Assembly (NCBI GenBank): GCA_965204905.1 | Contig: OZ242042.1 | Location: 1,550,001 to 1,614,000, forward strand | Source of the DNA: Bin87 sp965204905 | GTDB lineage: Bacteria > Chloroflexota > Dehalococcoidia > Lucifugimonadales > UBA3495 | DNA: 64,000 nucleotides | Direction: 5' to 3' | In this document: positions 34,306-43,564 of the stretch, one piece after another | Position numbering within the stretch: the first letter of the stretch is position 1 | How the letters are laid out: every line of letters starts with the position of its first letter | Notes under the pieces: generated by a model | The model's database searches: none | What the model was told of the DNA's origin: nothing | What the model saw: only the letters and a program-made list of their open reading frames with translations | Translations under genes and position numbers: made by a program

Positions 34306-35019
34306 ATGGTGCAATTGGTTTTCATTCACGGTCCGGGCGCTGGCGGATGCGCTGATTCCTACGTCAACCAGTTGGCCCATTACCCGGGCAGCTTGGCTCC
34401 CCACTTGCCCGGGCATCTTGATGGGGTGCCGTGCAGCAGCGTGGAGCGATACACCGACTGGCTGCGTGGCTGGCTCCATGCGAAAGGGCACGACCACGAC
34501 CTCGTGTTGAGCGGTTTCACCTTGGGCGCCTGCATCGCGTTGCAGTACGCGCTGGACTATCCGGATGAAGTGAAAGGGCTGGCTTTGATGACGATTGCCA
34601 TGCGGCCCAAGCGGAGACGTCCCGAGGATTTGCAGTTCCGCCTTGACGCCGCCGCCGATGCGGCAACGTATGAGAAGTGGCTGGGAATGATGGACGGCAT
34701 CATGCACTTCATCGAGCCCGACCTGCGCGAGAAACTGCTGCAACGGCATCGTGAGGTTGGCCCGAGGGCGCAACACGGCGACCTGGTAGTGATTGATCGA
34801 TTCGACGTGCGCGACCGCATCCACACGCTACAGGTTCCGCTGCTGCTGATCCAGGGCGTGGACGACCCGCTGGCGACCGGCGATTACGAAGAGGAAATTC
34901 ACCGCGCCGTTGCCGGCTCGAAGCTTATCAAGATGAAGGACGCCGGTCACTTCCCCATGGTCGAGAAGCCCGGCGAATTCAACGCGGCGGTGGACGCTTT
35001 CCTCGCCGATCTCGGCTGA
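34306..35019 (+). CDS. Alpha/beta-hydrolase fold protein with Thr in the nucleophile position
   Basis: A 237-residue alpha/beta hydrolase beginning VQLVFIHGPGAGG (oxyanion-hole strand). The nucleophile elbow reads VLSGFTLGACIAL, Gly-x-Thr-x-Gly instead of Gly-x-Ser-x-Gly. The acid (GVDDPLATGDYEEE) and the His (MKDAGHFPMVEKP) are in place. It has its own promoter. A threonine nucleophile is rare, so this may be a weak or altered hydrolase, or a binding protein. Confidence 0.85.
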   Translation: MVQLVFIHGPGAGGCADSYVNQLAHYPGSLAPHLPGHLDGVPCSSVERYTDWLRGWLHAKGHDHDLVLSGFTLGACIALQYALDYPDEVKGLALMTIAMRPKRRRPEDLQFRLDAAADAATYEKWLGMMDGIMHFIEPDLREKLLQRHREVGPRAQHGDLVVIDRFDVRDRIHTLQVPLLLIQGVDDPLATGDYEEEIHRAVAGSKLIKMKDAGHFPMVEKPGEFNAAVDAFLADLG

Positions 35020-35077
35020 TTTGCTATCCTGTTGATCCGGCACATTCCTGAAAAAACCACCCTGGAGGAATCATACC

Positions 35078-36724
35078 GTGGACGGAGTTACCGCTGTAGC
35101 CAACGTACTGAAGATGGAGGGCGTGGACTGGATCGCAGTCATGCCGTCCAATCCCCTCATTGAAGCCGCCGCCATCGCCGGCATCCGTCCGGTGGTTTGC
35201 CGGCAGGAGCGCACCGGCGTCCACATGGCCGACGGATTTTCCCGGATCACCAACGGCAAGAAGACCGGAATTTTCCTGGCGCAGAACGGACCGGGCGCAG
35301 AGAACGCATTCGGCGGGGTTGCCCAAGCGTATGCCGACTCGGTGCCCATTCTGGTTCTGCCGGCCGGCGTGGCCCGAAATCGTGTCGGGGTTGAACCCAA
35401 CTTCCATCCGGTTCGGGCTTACGAATCCATCACCAAGTGGTCGGCCCACGTGAACTTTGCTGACCGCGTACCCGAGCTGATGCGGCAAGCGTTCACCAAG
35501 CTGCGCTCCGGCAAGCCGGGTCCGGTGCTGCTGGAAATTCCGTCGGACCTGTCCGCCGACCAGATCAGCGAAGAGGATTTCGACTACATCCCGCCGGTAC
35601 AAATGCGCGTTGCGGCAGACCCGGCGGCGGTGACGCGAGCAGCGCGCGGGTTCCTGTCGGCGCAGCGTCCGGTGATCATGGCGGGCCAGGGAGTGATGTA
35701 CGCCGAAGCCACCGAAGAGTTGCTGGAACTGGCCGAGTTTTTGCAGATTCCAGTGCTGACCACTCTGGAGGGCAAGAGCGCTTTCCCGGAGAATCATCCG
35801 CTGTCATTGGGAGTGGGCGGGTCCAGCCAGACCGGGCCGGTGCATCGGTTCCTCAGCAACTGCGACGTTGTGTTCGGCGTGGGCGTCAGCTTCACCAAGA
35901 GCAGCTTTACCGTCCCAATCCCGGCTGGCAAAACGCTCATTCACCTCACTAATGGCGATGGCGACATCAACAAGGACTATCGCACCGAGTATCCTATCCT
36001 GGGCGACGCCAAGCTGGCTTTGCGCCAGTTCATCGACGAATTGAAGGCGCAGGGGGCTCAGCAACGCGCTCCGAACCAGGAACTTGCCGACGAAATCACC
36101 GCCAGCCGGGAGGCTTGGATGGCCGAGTGGCTGCCCCGGCTGACCAGCGACGAGGTGCCGTTGAACCCTTACCGGGTAGTATGGGACATCATGCACACCG
36201 TTGACCTGGACAACACCATTGTCACCCACGAATCCGGCAGCCCGCGCGAACAGGTGTCGCCGTTCTGGGAAGCCCGGGCGCCGCGCAGCTTTATCGGATG
36301 GGGCAAGTCCACGCAGTTGGGTTACAGCCTTGGCTTGGCGATGGGCGCGAAGATGGCGGCTCCTGAAAAGATGGTCATCAACTTCATGGGTGATGCCGCG
36401 TTTGGCATGGTTGGCCTGGACGTGGAAACCGCCGTTCGCGCCAACATTCCCATCACCACGGTGGTGATGAACAACTCAACCATGGCCATTTACCCCGACA
36501 GCCGAATCCCCACGGCGGTAGAACGTTACGGTCTCAAAGACCTCAGCGGCGATTTTTATCAGGTGGCCGTGGCGCTGGGCGCTTACGCTGAGCAGATCCA
36601 CACCCCGGAAGAGATCAAGCCGGCCATGCAGCGCGCGATGCAGGCCAACGCCGACGGGCGGCCGGCGCTGCTGGAGTTCATCACCAAGGAAGAGGGTACT
36701 TTCTCCAAGTTCCGGTTTGACTGA
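35078..36724 (+). CDS. Thiamine-diphosphate-dependent enzyme, acetolactate-synthase/benzoylformate-decarboxylase-like
   Basis: A 548-residue three-domain ThDP enzyme. The activating Glu lies in VVCRQERTGVHMADGFSRITNG, the central domain has RPVIMAGQGVMYAEATEEL, and the Mg/ThDP motif is NFMGDAAFGMVGLDVETAVRANIPITTVVMNNS. The start is GTG with GGAGG eight bases upstream. The stop overlaps the start of the next gene (ATGA), so the two products are probably made together. Its substrate among 2-keto acids cannot be assigned. Confidence 0.9.
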   Translation: MDGVTAVANVLKMEGVDWIAVMPSNPLIEAAAIAGIRPVVCRQERTGVHMADGFSRITNGKKTGIFLAQNGPGAENAFGGVAQAYADSVPILVLPAGVARNRVGVEPNFHPVRAYESITKWSAHVNFADRVPELMRQAFTKLRSGKPGPVLLEIPSDLSADQISEEDFDYIPPVQMRVAADPAAVTRAARGFLSAQRPVIMAGQGVMYAEATEELLELAEFLQIPVLTTLEGKSAFPENHPLSLGVGGSSQTGPVHRFLSNCDVVFGVGVSFTKSSFTVPIPAGKTLIHLTNGDGDINKDYRTEYPILGDAKLALRQFIDELKAQGAQQRAPNQELADEITASREAWMAEWLPRLTSDEVPLNPYRVVWDIMHTVDLDNTIVTHESGSPREQVSPFWEARAPRSFIGWGKSTQLGYSLGLAMGAKMAAPEKMVINFMGDAAFGMVGLDVETAVRANIPITTVVMNNSTMAIYPDSRIPTAVERYGLKDLSGDFYQVAVALGAYAEQIHTPEEIKPAMQRAMQANADGRPALLEFITKEEGTFSKFRFD

Positions 36725-37827
36725 TGACCGGCCTGGCCATACCCGGAACGGAAAGCGAACTAACCGCTGACTGGTTGGCGCGGGCGTTGGCCGACGGCGG
36801 CGCCAGTGATTTGCCGGAAATACGGAATGCCGTTGTCGAGGAAATCGGCAGCGGCGTTGGCTTGGTGGGGAGAATCCTGCGCTGTCATCTGACGTATGCC
36901 GCCGCCGGAGGGCCGGAGACGGTCATTGTAAAGCTGCCGAGTTCGCACCCGGAGACGTTTCGGATGGCGATAGGGTTGGGCCTATACCGCAGGGAGTATG
37001 CCTTTTACCGGCAGATCGCGCCTCACATACCGCTGCGCACGCCGGCGCTGCTGTACGGCGGCTTTGATGATGCCAGCCATCGCTTTGTGCTGGTGCTGGA
37101 AGACCTGCGCGACATGGCTACGGTGGACCAGTTGGACGGGGCCAGCGCCGAGCAGGCGAAAACGGCCATCCGGGCGATTGCCCGATTGCACGGATTTTAC
37201 TGGGACAAAGTGGACCAGCCGCCCGTCGCCGGGTTTCAGACTGCCTCAGATCGCGAACGCCGGCAGATGACTCAAGCCGCTTACCAAGCCAGCCTGGGGC
37301 CGGCGCTGGAACGCTTTGGGGAGCTTTTTCCGCATCGTACCCGGCAGTTAGCCGAGGACTACGGCACGAGGCTGGCCGGCCACATGGAGGCGGTGGCTGC
37401 CGGGCCGCAGACCTTCGCCCACGGCGATTTTCGACTGGACAACATGTTCTTCGCCGGCGATGGCGGCCAGAGTGAGGAATTTGCGGCGGTTGACTGGCAG
37501 GTTTGCGGGATTGCCAGCGGCCTGCAGGATGTGGCGTATTTTCTGTCGTCCAGCGTGGCTACGGAGGTCCGCCGGCAAATCGAGCGCGAGGCGTTGGCCG
37601 AGTATCACGACGTCATACTCAGCGTGGGGGTGGAGAATTTTAGCTTTACGGAATGTTGGCGGAGCTACCGGCAAAACATGCTCGGTTGTCTGCGGACTCC
37701 GATCATCGCCGGCGGTCAGCTTGATTTTACCGGCGACCGCAGCCGACAACTTGCCGAAGTATTCCTAACTCGAACCCTGACCGCCATTGACGACCTGGAC
37801 GCCCGCGAATTTCTGCCGGGCGGGTAA
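36724..37827 (+). CDS. Phosphotransferase (APH/ecdysteroid-kinase-like) family protein
   Basis: A 367-residue kinase-like protein. VIVKLPS holds the ATP-binding Lys, VLEDLRDMATVDQ the hinge, AIARLHGFYW a conserved helix, FAHGDFRLDNMFF the Brenner catalytic motif and AVDWQVCGIASGLQDVAYFL the metal-binding Asp. Such proteins phosphorylate small molecules such as choline, aminoglycosides or ecdysteroids. It is translationally coupled to the ThDP enzyme, suggesting a shared pathway. Confidence 0.88.
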   Translation: MTGLAIPGTESELTADWLARALADGGASDLPEIRNAVVEEIGSGVGLVGRILRCHLTYAAAGGPETVIVKLPSSHPETFRMAIGLGLYRREYAFYRQIAPHIPLRTPALLYGGFDDASHRFVLVLEDLRDMATVDQLDGASAEQAKTAIRAIARLHGFYWDKVDQPPVAGFQTASDRERRQMTQAAYQASLGPALERFGELFPHRTRQLAEDYGTRLAGHMEAVAAGPQTFAHGDFRLDNMFFAGDGGQSEEFAAVDWQVCGIASGLQDVAYFLSSSVATEVRRQIEREALAEYHDVILSVGVENFSFTECWRSYRQNMLGCLRTPIIAGGQLDFTGDRSRQLAEVFLTRTLTAIDDLDAREFLPGG

Positions 37828-37905
37828 ATTGATGACAGCAGGCCGTAGCGCAATCGAGAGCAGCCACTTTAGACTGTTCGGCGACACTATTTTGTGCCGG
37901 AGAGG

Positions 37906-38769
37906 ATGATGGTCATTGCCGGATCGCCCGCCGAAGCCGCTGCTCTGGATGATTTCCGCGCCTATCTCGAAGAAGTCATCGCCGGCGTCCCAGCAGAGGT
38001 TCCCGAGATTCCCGACAATGCGGAGCCGGTGGGTTGCTCCGATGCTGAACCGGCCCGGCGTGGCCCGGAGCGTCTTTCGTACCAGCCCACCATCCGGGAA
38101 ATGCCGGCGCAAGAGCGTCCACGGGAACGACTGCGGGAGCACGGCCCGCGCTACCTGAACAACGCCGAACTGGTTGCGATACTGCTGCGAACCGGCATCG
38201 CCGGGGAGAACGCAATCAACCTGGCAACGCGGGTACTGGCGGAATTTGAAGGGTTGGGAGGGCTGGCGCGGGTCGGCTATGCTGAACTGAACGGCCAGCG
38301 CGGCCTGAGCGACGCCAAGACGTGCGAGATCCTGGCGGCCCTGGAGCTGGGCCGACGCATCGCGTCGCTGGCCCCGGAAGAAAGGGCGCAGATATCGTGC
38401 CCGCAGGACGCCGCAAACCTGGTGGCGGCGGAGATGGCGCTGCTGGCGCAAGAGCACCTGGTCGTCCTGCTGATCAATACCCGGAATATGGTAGTGGCGC
38501 GGCGGACAATCTACATCGGCACGGTTAACAGCAGCGCGGTGCGCCCGGCCGAGGTGCTGCGACCGGCAGTGCGGGAGAATGCCCCGTCGATCATTGTGGT
38601 GCACAACCACCCGTCAGGCGACCCCACGCCAAGCGCGGAGGACGTGGCGGTCACCCGCGACCTGGTTGCCGCCGGCAAATTGATGGACATTGAACTGCTG
38701 GACCACCTGATAATTGGACAGGGCGGGCGCTTCACCAGCCTGAAGGAAAAAGGGCTGGGGTTTGACTGA
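37906..38769 (+). CDS. radC: RadC family (JAMM/MPN) DNA repair-type protein
   Basis: A 287-residue protein. The RadC core starts at about residue 63: REMPAQERPRERLREHGPRYLNNAELVAILLRTG (HhH region), then the JAMM domain ending in VVHNHPSGDPTPSAEDVAVTRDLVAAG and LLDHLIIG. About 60 N-terminal residues of low similarity precede the core. The ATG at 37906, or the adjacent one at 37909, follows CCGGAGAGG. Despite its name, a direct repair role of RadC is not established. Confidence 0.9.
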   Translation: MMVIAGSPAEAAALDDFRAYLEEVIAGVPAEVPEIPDNAEPVGCSDAEPARRGPERLSYQPTIREMPAQERPRERLREHGPRYLNNAELVAILLRTGIAGENAINLATRVLAEFEGLGGLARVGYAELNGQRGLSDAKTCEILAALELGRRIASLAPEERAQISCPQDAANLVAAEMALLAQEHLVVLLINTRNMVVARRTIYIGTVNSSAVRPAEVLRPAVRENAPSIIVVHNHPSGDPTPSAEDVAVTRDLVAAGKLMDIELLDHLIIGQGGRFTSLKEKGLGFD

Positions 38770-38809
38770 CTCCGACCAACATTGACTCCGAGCGACAAGG
38801 AGACGACCT

Positions 38810-39142
38810 ATGAGCAAGTATTTTCTGGAGCCGGATGGCCGCGGCTACAAAGAGTTGGCGGAGGGCGCGCGCACCCGGACCTTCTGGGGGGCGCAGATGC
38901 TCTTCTCGCTGGTGGAAGTGGAGGCCGGCGCCCTGGTGCCGCTGCATACCCACCCGCATGAGCAGGGCGGCATCATAGTCGAGGGCGAGTTGGAAATGGG
39001 TATCGGCGGCGAGGTGAGGGTGCTCAAACCGGGGGATATGTACATCATCCCCGGCGATGTGGAGCACTATGCCAAGGGGCAGGGAACCAAAGCCGTCGCG
39101 CTGGACATATTCAGCCCGGTGCGCGAGGAGTTCAAATACTAG
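38810..39142 (+). CDS. Cupin domain protein
   Basis: A 110-residue single cupin barrel. Motif 1 is VPLHTHPHEQGGIIVEGELEMGIGGE with the H-x-H-x3-E metal ligands, and motif 2 is LKPGDMYIIPGDVEHYA with the final His. AGGAG precedes the ATG. The last four bases overlap the hemD stop on the other strand. Small cupins may be dioxygenases, isomerases or sensors; the role here is open. Confidence 0.88.
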   Translation: MSKYFLEPDGRGYKELAEGARTRTFWGAQMLFSLVEVEAGALVPLHTHPHEQGGIIVEGELEMGIGGEVRVLKPGDMYIIPGDVEHYAKGQGTKAVALDIFSPVREEFKY

Positions 39143-39963
39143 GACTGGCCGTCGAAATAGTCGGCTACGGCCATAACCAGGTTGCCCATGTGGGGGTGAT
39201 CGGGTTCAACATCCACGTCAATGCCGCACTCGCGCAACTTACGGGTACACACCGGACCGACTGACGCGACGGCCACGGAGCCGGCCAGGCTGTTCCTGAG
39301 CGATCCTTCCCGGCCCGCCTGGGCGGCGATGTCCAGCAGGTTGGGCACTTGCGGCCGGCTGGTGAACGCCAAAGCATCCACCTCGCCACGTTCCATGCGA
39401 TCAATCAGTTTGAGGACCGGGGCGGTGTCATCGGGCAGGCCCCAGTCGTACAGGGTGAGTTCCCGGTGGTTCGCGCCCTGTTCGCGCAGGTAGGTGGGCA
39501 GTTCTGAGTCGGGGCCGCCGTAACGCTGGAATACGACGCTCTTGCCGGTGAGGTCCAGGCCGGCCATGGCGGCGGTCAGATCCGAGGAAGTGTAGGGTTC
39601 GGGCGGCATGATGGCGATGGGGATTTTGTGGCGTCGCAGAATTCGTCCCGGTTTGGGACTGCGGGCGACCACCGTGATCTCCCGAAGCGCGTCCTCAAAC
39701 TCAGCGAGGCGTCCCATGGCGTCGGCGATGCCCATCATGGCGTTGGCGCCGACGCCGGTGAGGAAGATGGCGGTGTCAACCCGACCTTCGCAAACGTCCG
39801 TGATGGCCTGTTGCACCTCCGGGCTGTCCTTGAGGTAATGCTCTTGCAGGACAGGCGCGCCACAGGGTACGCCACCATGCCGGCGAATGAGGCTGGCCAT
39901 TTCGTCGGGCATTCGAGCCTCGACAAAGGCCAGCACTCGTCCGTTCAGAGATGCAGAAGCCAT
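39139..39963 (-). CDS. hemD: Uroporphyrinogen-III synthase family protein
   Basis: A 274-residue protein of the HemD fold: two alpha/beta lobes, with AFVEARMPDEMASLIRRHGG, VDTAIFLTGVGANAM, VVARSPKPGRIL, YGGPDSELPTYLREQGANHRELTLYDW and ALAFTSRPQVPNLLD. HemD closes the tetrapyrrole ring that leads to siroheme and heme. It is 21 bases downstream of the sulfite/nitrite reductase gene in the same direction, and siroheme is that enzyme's cofactor, which supports the call. Confidence 0.88.
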   Translation of the reverse strand: MASASLNGRVLAFVEARMPDEMASLIRRHGGVPCGAPVLQEHYLKDSPEVQQAITDVCEGRVDTAIFLTGVGANAMMGIADAMGRLAEFEDALREITVVARSPKPGRILRRHKIPIAIMPPEPYTSSDLTAAMAGLDLTGKSVVFQRYGGPDSELPTYLREQGANHRELTLYDWGLPDDTAPVLKLIDRMERGEVDALAFTSRPQVPNLLDIAAQAGREGSLRNSLAGSVAVASVGPVCTRKLRECGIDVDVEPDHPHMGNLVMAVADYFDGQS

Positions 39964-39984
39964 TGCGTTACGGCGCTCGCGTCG

Positions 39985-41820
39985 CTAGACGGCGCACTCG
40001 CCTTCGCCGCGTTCCAGCACGTACTGGTTGGTGCGTTCCCAGTCGAAGTACATCTCGCCGCCGCCCTCGGCTTCGTGGCCGATTTCCTGGGCGCGGGCTG
40101 CGACTGAGGTAAGCTCTTCCAGGCCCACGCGGTCCAGGAAATCGTTGAACCGCTCGGAGTCGTCGCTGCGGTTGTCCTTGTAGTAGGAGACGATGTCTTT
40201 CAACACCGACGGCACCAGCTTCGCGGGCACCTTGACCTTGGGGACGCGAGTGCCGATACGCGAGTCCTCAACCTGGTTGTCGCCGTAGTTGCCGCCCAGG
40301 AACAGTTCGTAGGAGGGGATCTGCTGGGCGTCAACGCCCTTGACCGCCGCGCCGTGGAAGCCGATGTTGGCGATGTGGTGCAGGCCGCAGCCGTTGGGAC
40401 AGCCGCTCATCTTGATCTTGATGTCGCCGACGCCGGCGTCGTCGGCGAGACCGTTCCAGTTTGACATTTCATCGCGCAGGGCTTTGGCCAGGCCCATTGA
40501 CGCGGTGATTCCCAGCTTGCAGCTGTCGGTGCCGGGGCAGGAAACCACGTTGGTGATGTGGTTGTGGCCGGCTTCGGCGAGCTCCAGTTGCCGCAACGCT
40601 TCCCAAACGTCATGCAGGTAGCCGGTGGGAACCCAGCGCAGGACGATATTCTGCTCCTGGGTGGTGCGAGCCTTGCCTCCGGTGTACTTGCGAACGATGT
40701 CGGCCAAGCCGTGGAACTGGGTCGGGTCCAGGTCGCCGCGGACGGCTTTGATGTAGATGACGTGGTAGCCTTCCTGCCGCTGGGATTCCACGTTGGAGCT
40801 GAGCCAGGCCCGGTATTCGGGGTTGGCGTCGTCGCCGTTGGTCGAGGCGGGCTGCGCGGGCGGGTCTTCGCGCTGGATGTCCTCGGCGGCCATCAGGGGC
40901 CGGAAGTCGATGGGGCCGATGTTGGCCAGCTCGGCATCGACCATGGTGCGAAATTCGTCCAGGCCGATTTTGTCGATCAACACCTTGAGGCGGGCCATCA
41001 TGCGGTTCTTGCGGAGGATGTCGGCGTTGTTGAACACCGTCCACACCGCCAGAGCCACGCGGAGGTAGTCGTCCTCGGACACCCATTCGTAGAGGGGCTT
41101 GGCCAGCCGGGGCATGATGGACGTTCCGCCGCCGCAATAGACCTTGAAGCCCTTACGCTGCTCGCCGTCCACTTCCTGGTATTGCGAAACGAAGGTCAAG
41201 TCCTGGATCGCCGCCGCCACTTCGTCCCGCTGGTCGTTGCCGGTGAACGCAGACTTGAACTTGCGCGGGAAGCTTTGGGTGATAGGATGGCGCACGCCGA
41301 AGCGGACGTACGCGGTCAGGTAGGGCGTGGGGTCGAAAACTTCCTCCGGGCTGACGCCGGCGGTGGCGGGCCCGACCACGTTGCGAACGGTATTACCGCA
41401 AGCTTCGCGGGTTGAGAGGCCCACCCGGCCCAGTTCGCGCAGCACTTCGGAGGTCTGCTCCAGCGGAATGTGATGCAGCTGGATGTTTTCGCGGGTGGTG
41501 ATGTGCCCCTTCTTCAAGGGGGCGTATTTTTCAGAGATGTCCCCGAAGCAGTCGAGCATATCCGCGGAGATGATGCCGCCGGGCAGCTTGACCCTAATCA
41601 TCTGCACATCGGCCTGCCGCTGGCCGTACACGCCCTGCCGCAGGCGGAACGGGGTGAAGACCGTGTTGTCCAGGTCGCCGGTGCGGAAGCGATCGACCTC
41701 AGCGTCGAAACGCTGAATTTCATCCTCCATGAACGGGATGATGGCACCGGCGTCCTCAGCCAGTTTGAGGCTGGATGCGTGGATGTCTTCCAGGCTGGGG
41801 GATTGAGCTTCGGTGGTCAA
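39985..41820 (-). CDS. Ferredoxin-type nitrite/sulfite reductase (siroheme, 4Fe-4S)
   Basis: A 611-residue siroheme enzyme. The 4Fe-4S/siroheme ligands are CPGTDSCKLG and CPNGCGLHH, with RLRQGVYGQRQADVQMIRVKLPGG and TTRENIQLHHI in the parachute domains. It reduces sulfite to sulfide or nitrite to ammonia; sequence alone does not decide. The start is TTG at 41820 with AGGAGG six bases upstream. The promoter at 41989-42017 is followed by a roughly 160-base leader with a terminator/antiterminator pair, so expression is probably set by premature termination. Confidence 0.9.
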   Translation of the reverse strand: MTTEAQSPSLEDIHASSLKLAEDAGAIIPFMEDEIQRFDAEVDRFRTGDLDNTVFTPFRLRQGVYGQRQADVQMIRVKLPGGIISADMLDCFGDISEKYAPLKKGHITTRENIQLHHIPLEQTSEVLRELGRVGLSTREACGNTVRNVVGPATAGVSPEEVFDPTPYLTAYVRFGVRHPITQSFPRKFKSAFTGNDQRDEVAAAIQDLTFVSQYQEVDGEQRKGFKVYCGGGTSIMPRLAKPLYEWVSEDDYLRVALAVWTVFNNADILRKNRMMARLKVLIDKIGLDEFRTMVDAELANIGPIDFRPLMAAEDIQREDPPAQPASTNGDDANPEYRAWLSSNVESQRQEGYHVIYIKAVRGDLDPTQFHGLADIVRKYTGGKARTTQEQNIVLRWVPTGYLHDVWEALRQLELAEAGHNHITNVVSCPGTDSCKLGITASMGLAKALRDEMSNWNGLADDAGVGDIKIKMSGCPNGCGLHHIANIGFHGAAVKGVDAQQIPSYELFLGGNYGDNQVEDSRIGTRVPKVKVPAKLVPSVLKDIVSYYKDNRSDDSERFNDFLDRVGLEELTSVAARAQEIGHEAEGGGEMYFDWERTNQYVLERGEGECAV

Positions 41821-41983
41821 GGTGTCCTCCTCGATTGTGACACAAAAAATCCCACCGTGCCAATGGCAAAATCGGTGGGAGCGGGCGGCGCCTGTATGGG
41901 TCAGATCAGGTTAATCCTGCCCCCGATGTGCGCGGACAAGAACAAGTGCAGAAGGCGACGGTTTTGCAATTACTTTGCATTTG
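41821..41983 (-). promoter_or_regulatory. Untranslated leader with mutually exclusive antiterminator and terminator (riboswitch/attenuator candidate)
   Basis: On the minus-strand transcript, AUCGGGGG (41927 to 41920) can pair with CCCACCGAU (41879 to 41871, one bulged A), and the same CCCACCG is the 5' arm of the terminator at 41844-41880. A third option pairs CGGGGGC with GCCGCCCG (one bulge). Between them lies a compact region with a CAGG-AUUAA-CCUG hairpin. This is the design of a transcriptional riboswitch or attenuator. I do not recognise the class; B12-box, S-box and T-box consensus elements are absent. Confidence 0.6.
41844..41880 (-). terminator. Intrinsic terminator inside the reductase leader
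   Basis: In transcript sense: UCCCACCG and CGGUGGGA form a perfect 8-bp stem, with an inner UGCC/GGCA pair, followed by six U. It lies before the start codon rather than after a gene, about ten bases upstream of the AGGAGG. Confidence 0.8.
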
Positions 41984-41988
41984 CGAAA

Positions 41989-42017
41989 ACTATACTGCCG
42001 GGGTCGGGAATTGTCAA
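41989..42017 (-). promoter_or_regulatory. Promoter of the sulfite/nitrite reductase - hemD unit
   Basis: Minus-strand TTGACA (42017-42012), a 17-base spacer and TATAGT (41994-41989), nearly full consensus. It begins about 26 bases after the phoU stop codon. Confidence 0.85.
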
Positions 42018-42042
42018 CGGTAGCGGTGGCAAATTTCCCGGA

Positions 42043-42717
42043 CTAGCGGAGGGAGCGGTTTTCGGGGCGATTGCCCACGGTATTGCCGGTGACTAACCAT
42101 AAGACGCGCTCGCCGATGTTGGTAGCCCGGTCCGCGATGCGCTCCAGATTGTGGGCCACCCACAGCAGATAGGTGGCGCGCTCTATGGTCCTGGGATCGG
42201 AGAGCATGTAGGTCAGCAATTCGCGGTAGATCTGGTTGTACAGGTCGTCAATGGCATCGTCATCGGCGCACACTTTCCGGGCCAGCCATTCGTCCCGGCT
42301 GGTGTAGGCCAGCAGGCTGTCGTCAAGCATCTTCAACGCGAGTTCAGCCATTCTCGGAATATCAATGAGCGGCTTGACCAGAGGCTGATCGCCGATGCGG
42401 ATGCAGATTTTTGCTATGCCTTCGGCGTAGTCACCCATACGCTCCAGCTCGGCGGCGATGTGTACGGCGCACAACACGGCCCTCAAGTCGGTGGCGGCCG
42501 GCTGCTGAGTGGCCAAGAGCATGACGCACTTACTTTCGAGGGCGTCTTGCAGGCGGTCGATGTCGTCGTCGGCGTCAATGACCTGTTGCGCCAAATCGAC
42601 GTTCTGGGTTTCGAGGGCGCTGAGGGCCGACTGGGTGGCTGTTTCGACCAGGCTGCCCATTTCGGCCAGGCCGGTTTGCAAGTCAGCCAGATCGCGGTCG
42701 TAGTCGGAGCGTAGCAT
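42043..42717 (-). CDS. phoU: Phosphate transport regulator PhoU
   Basis: A 224-residue all-helical protein with the two PhoU repeats: LVETATQSALSALETQNVDLAQQVIDADDDIDRLQ, ERMGDYAEGIAKICIRIGDQP, then AIDDLYNQIYRELLTYM and NLERIADRATNIGERVLWLVTG. PhoU links Pst transporter state to phosphate signalling. GGAGG is seven bases before the ATG. It is the last gene of pstC-pstA-pstB-phoU. No PhoR/PhoB genes are in this window. Confidence 0.95.
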   Translation of the reverse strand: MLRSDYDRDLADLQTGLAEMGSLVETATQSALSALETQNVDLAQQVIDADDDIDRLQDALESKCVMLLATQQPAATDLRAVLCAVHIAAELERMGDYAEGIAKICIRIGDQPLVKPLIDIPRMAELALKMLDDSLLAYTSRDEWLARKVCADDDAIDDLYNQIYRELLTYMLSDPRTIERATYLLWVAHNLERIADRATNIGERVLWLVTGNTVGNRPENRSLR

Positions 42718-42772
42718 TTCGGCGCCTCCGGGTAGTTCCTGCGGCGTGTCGGGCCGGCCCCCTGGTGCGGGG

Positions 42773-43558
<786 letters not shown>

Positions 43559-43564
43559 GGCGGA

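Noticed and set aside
41881..41983. TPP riboswitch in the reductase leader, because of an ACCUGAUCU string
   Set aside because: The CUGAGA box and the GGUUAAUACC part of the THI element are missing on the transcript strand, and the gene has no link to thiamine.
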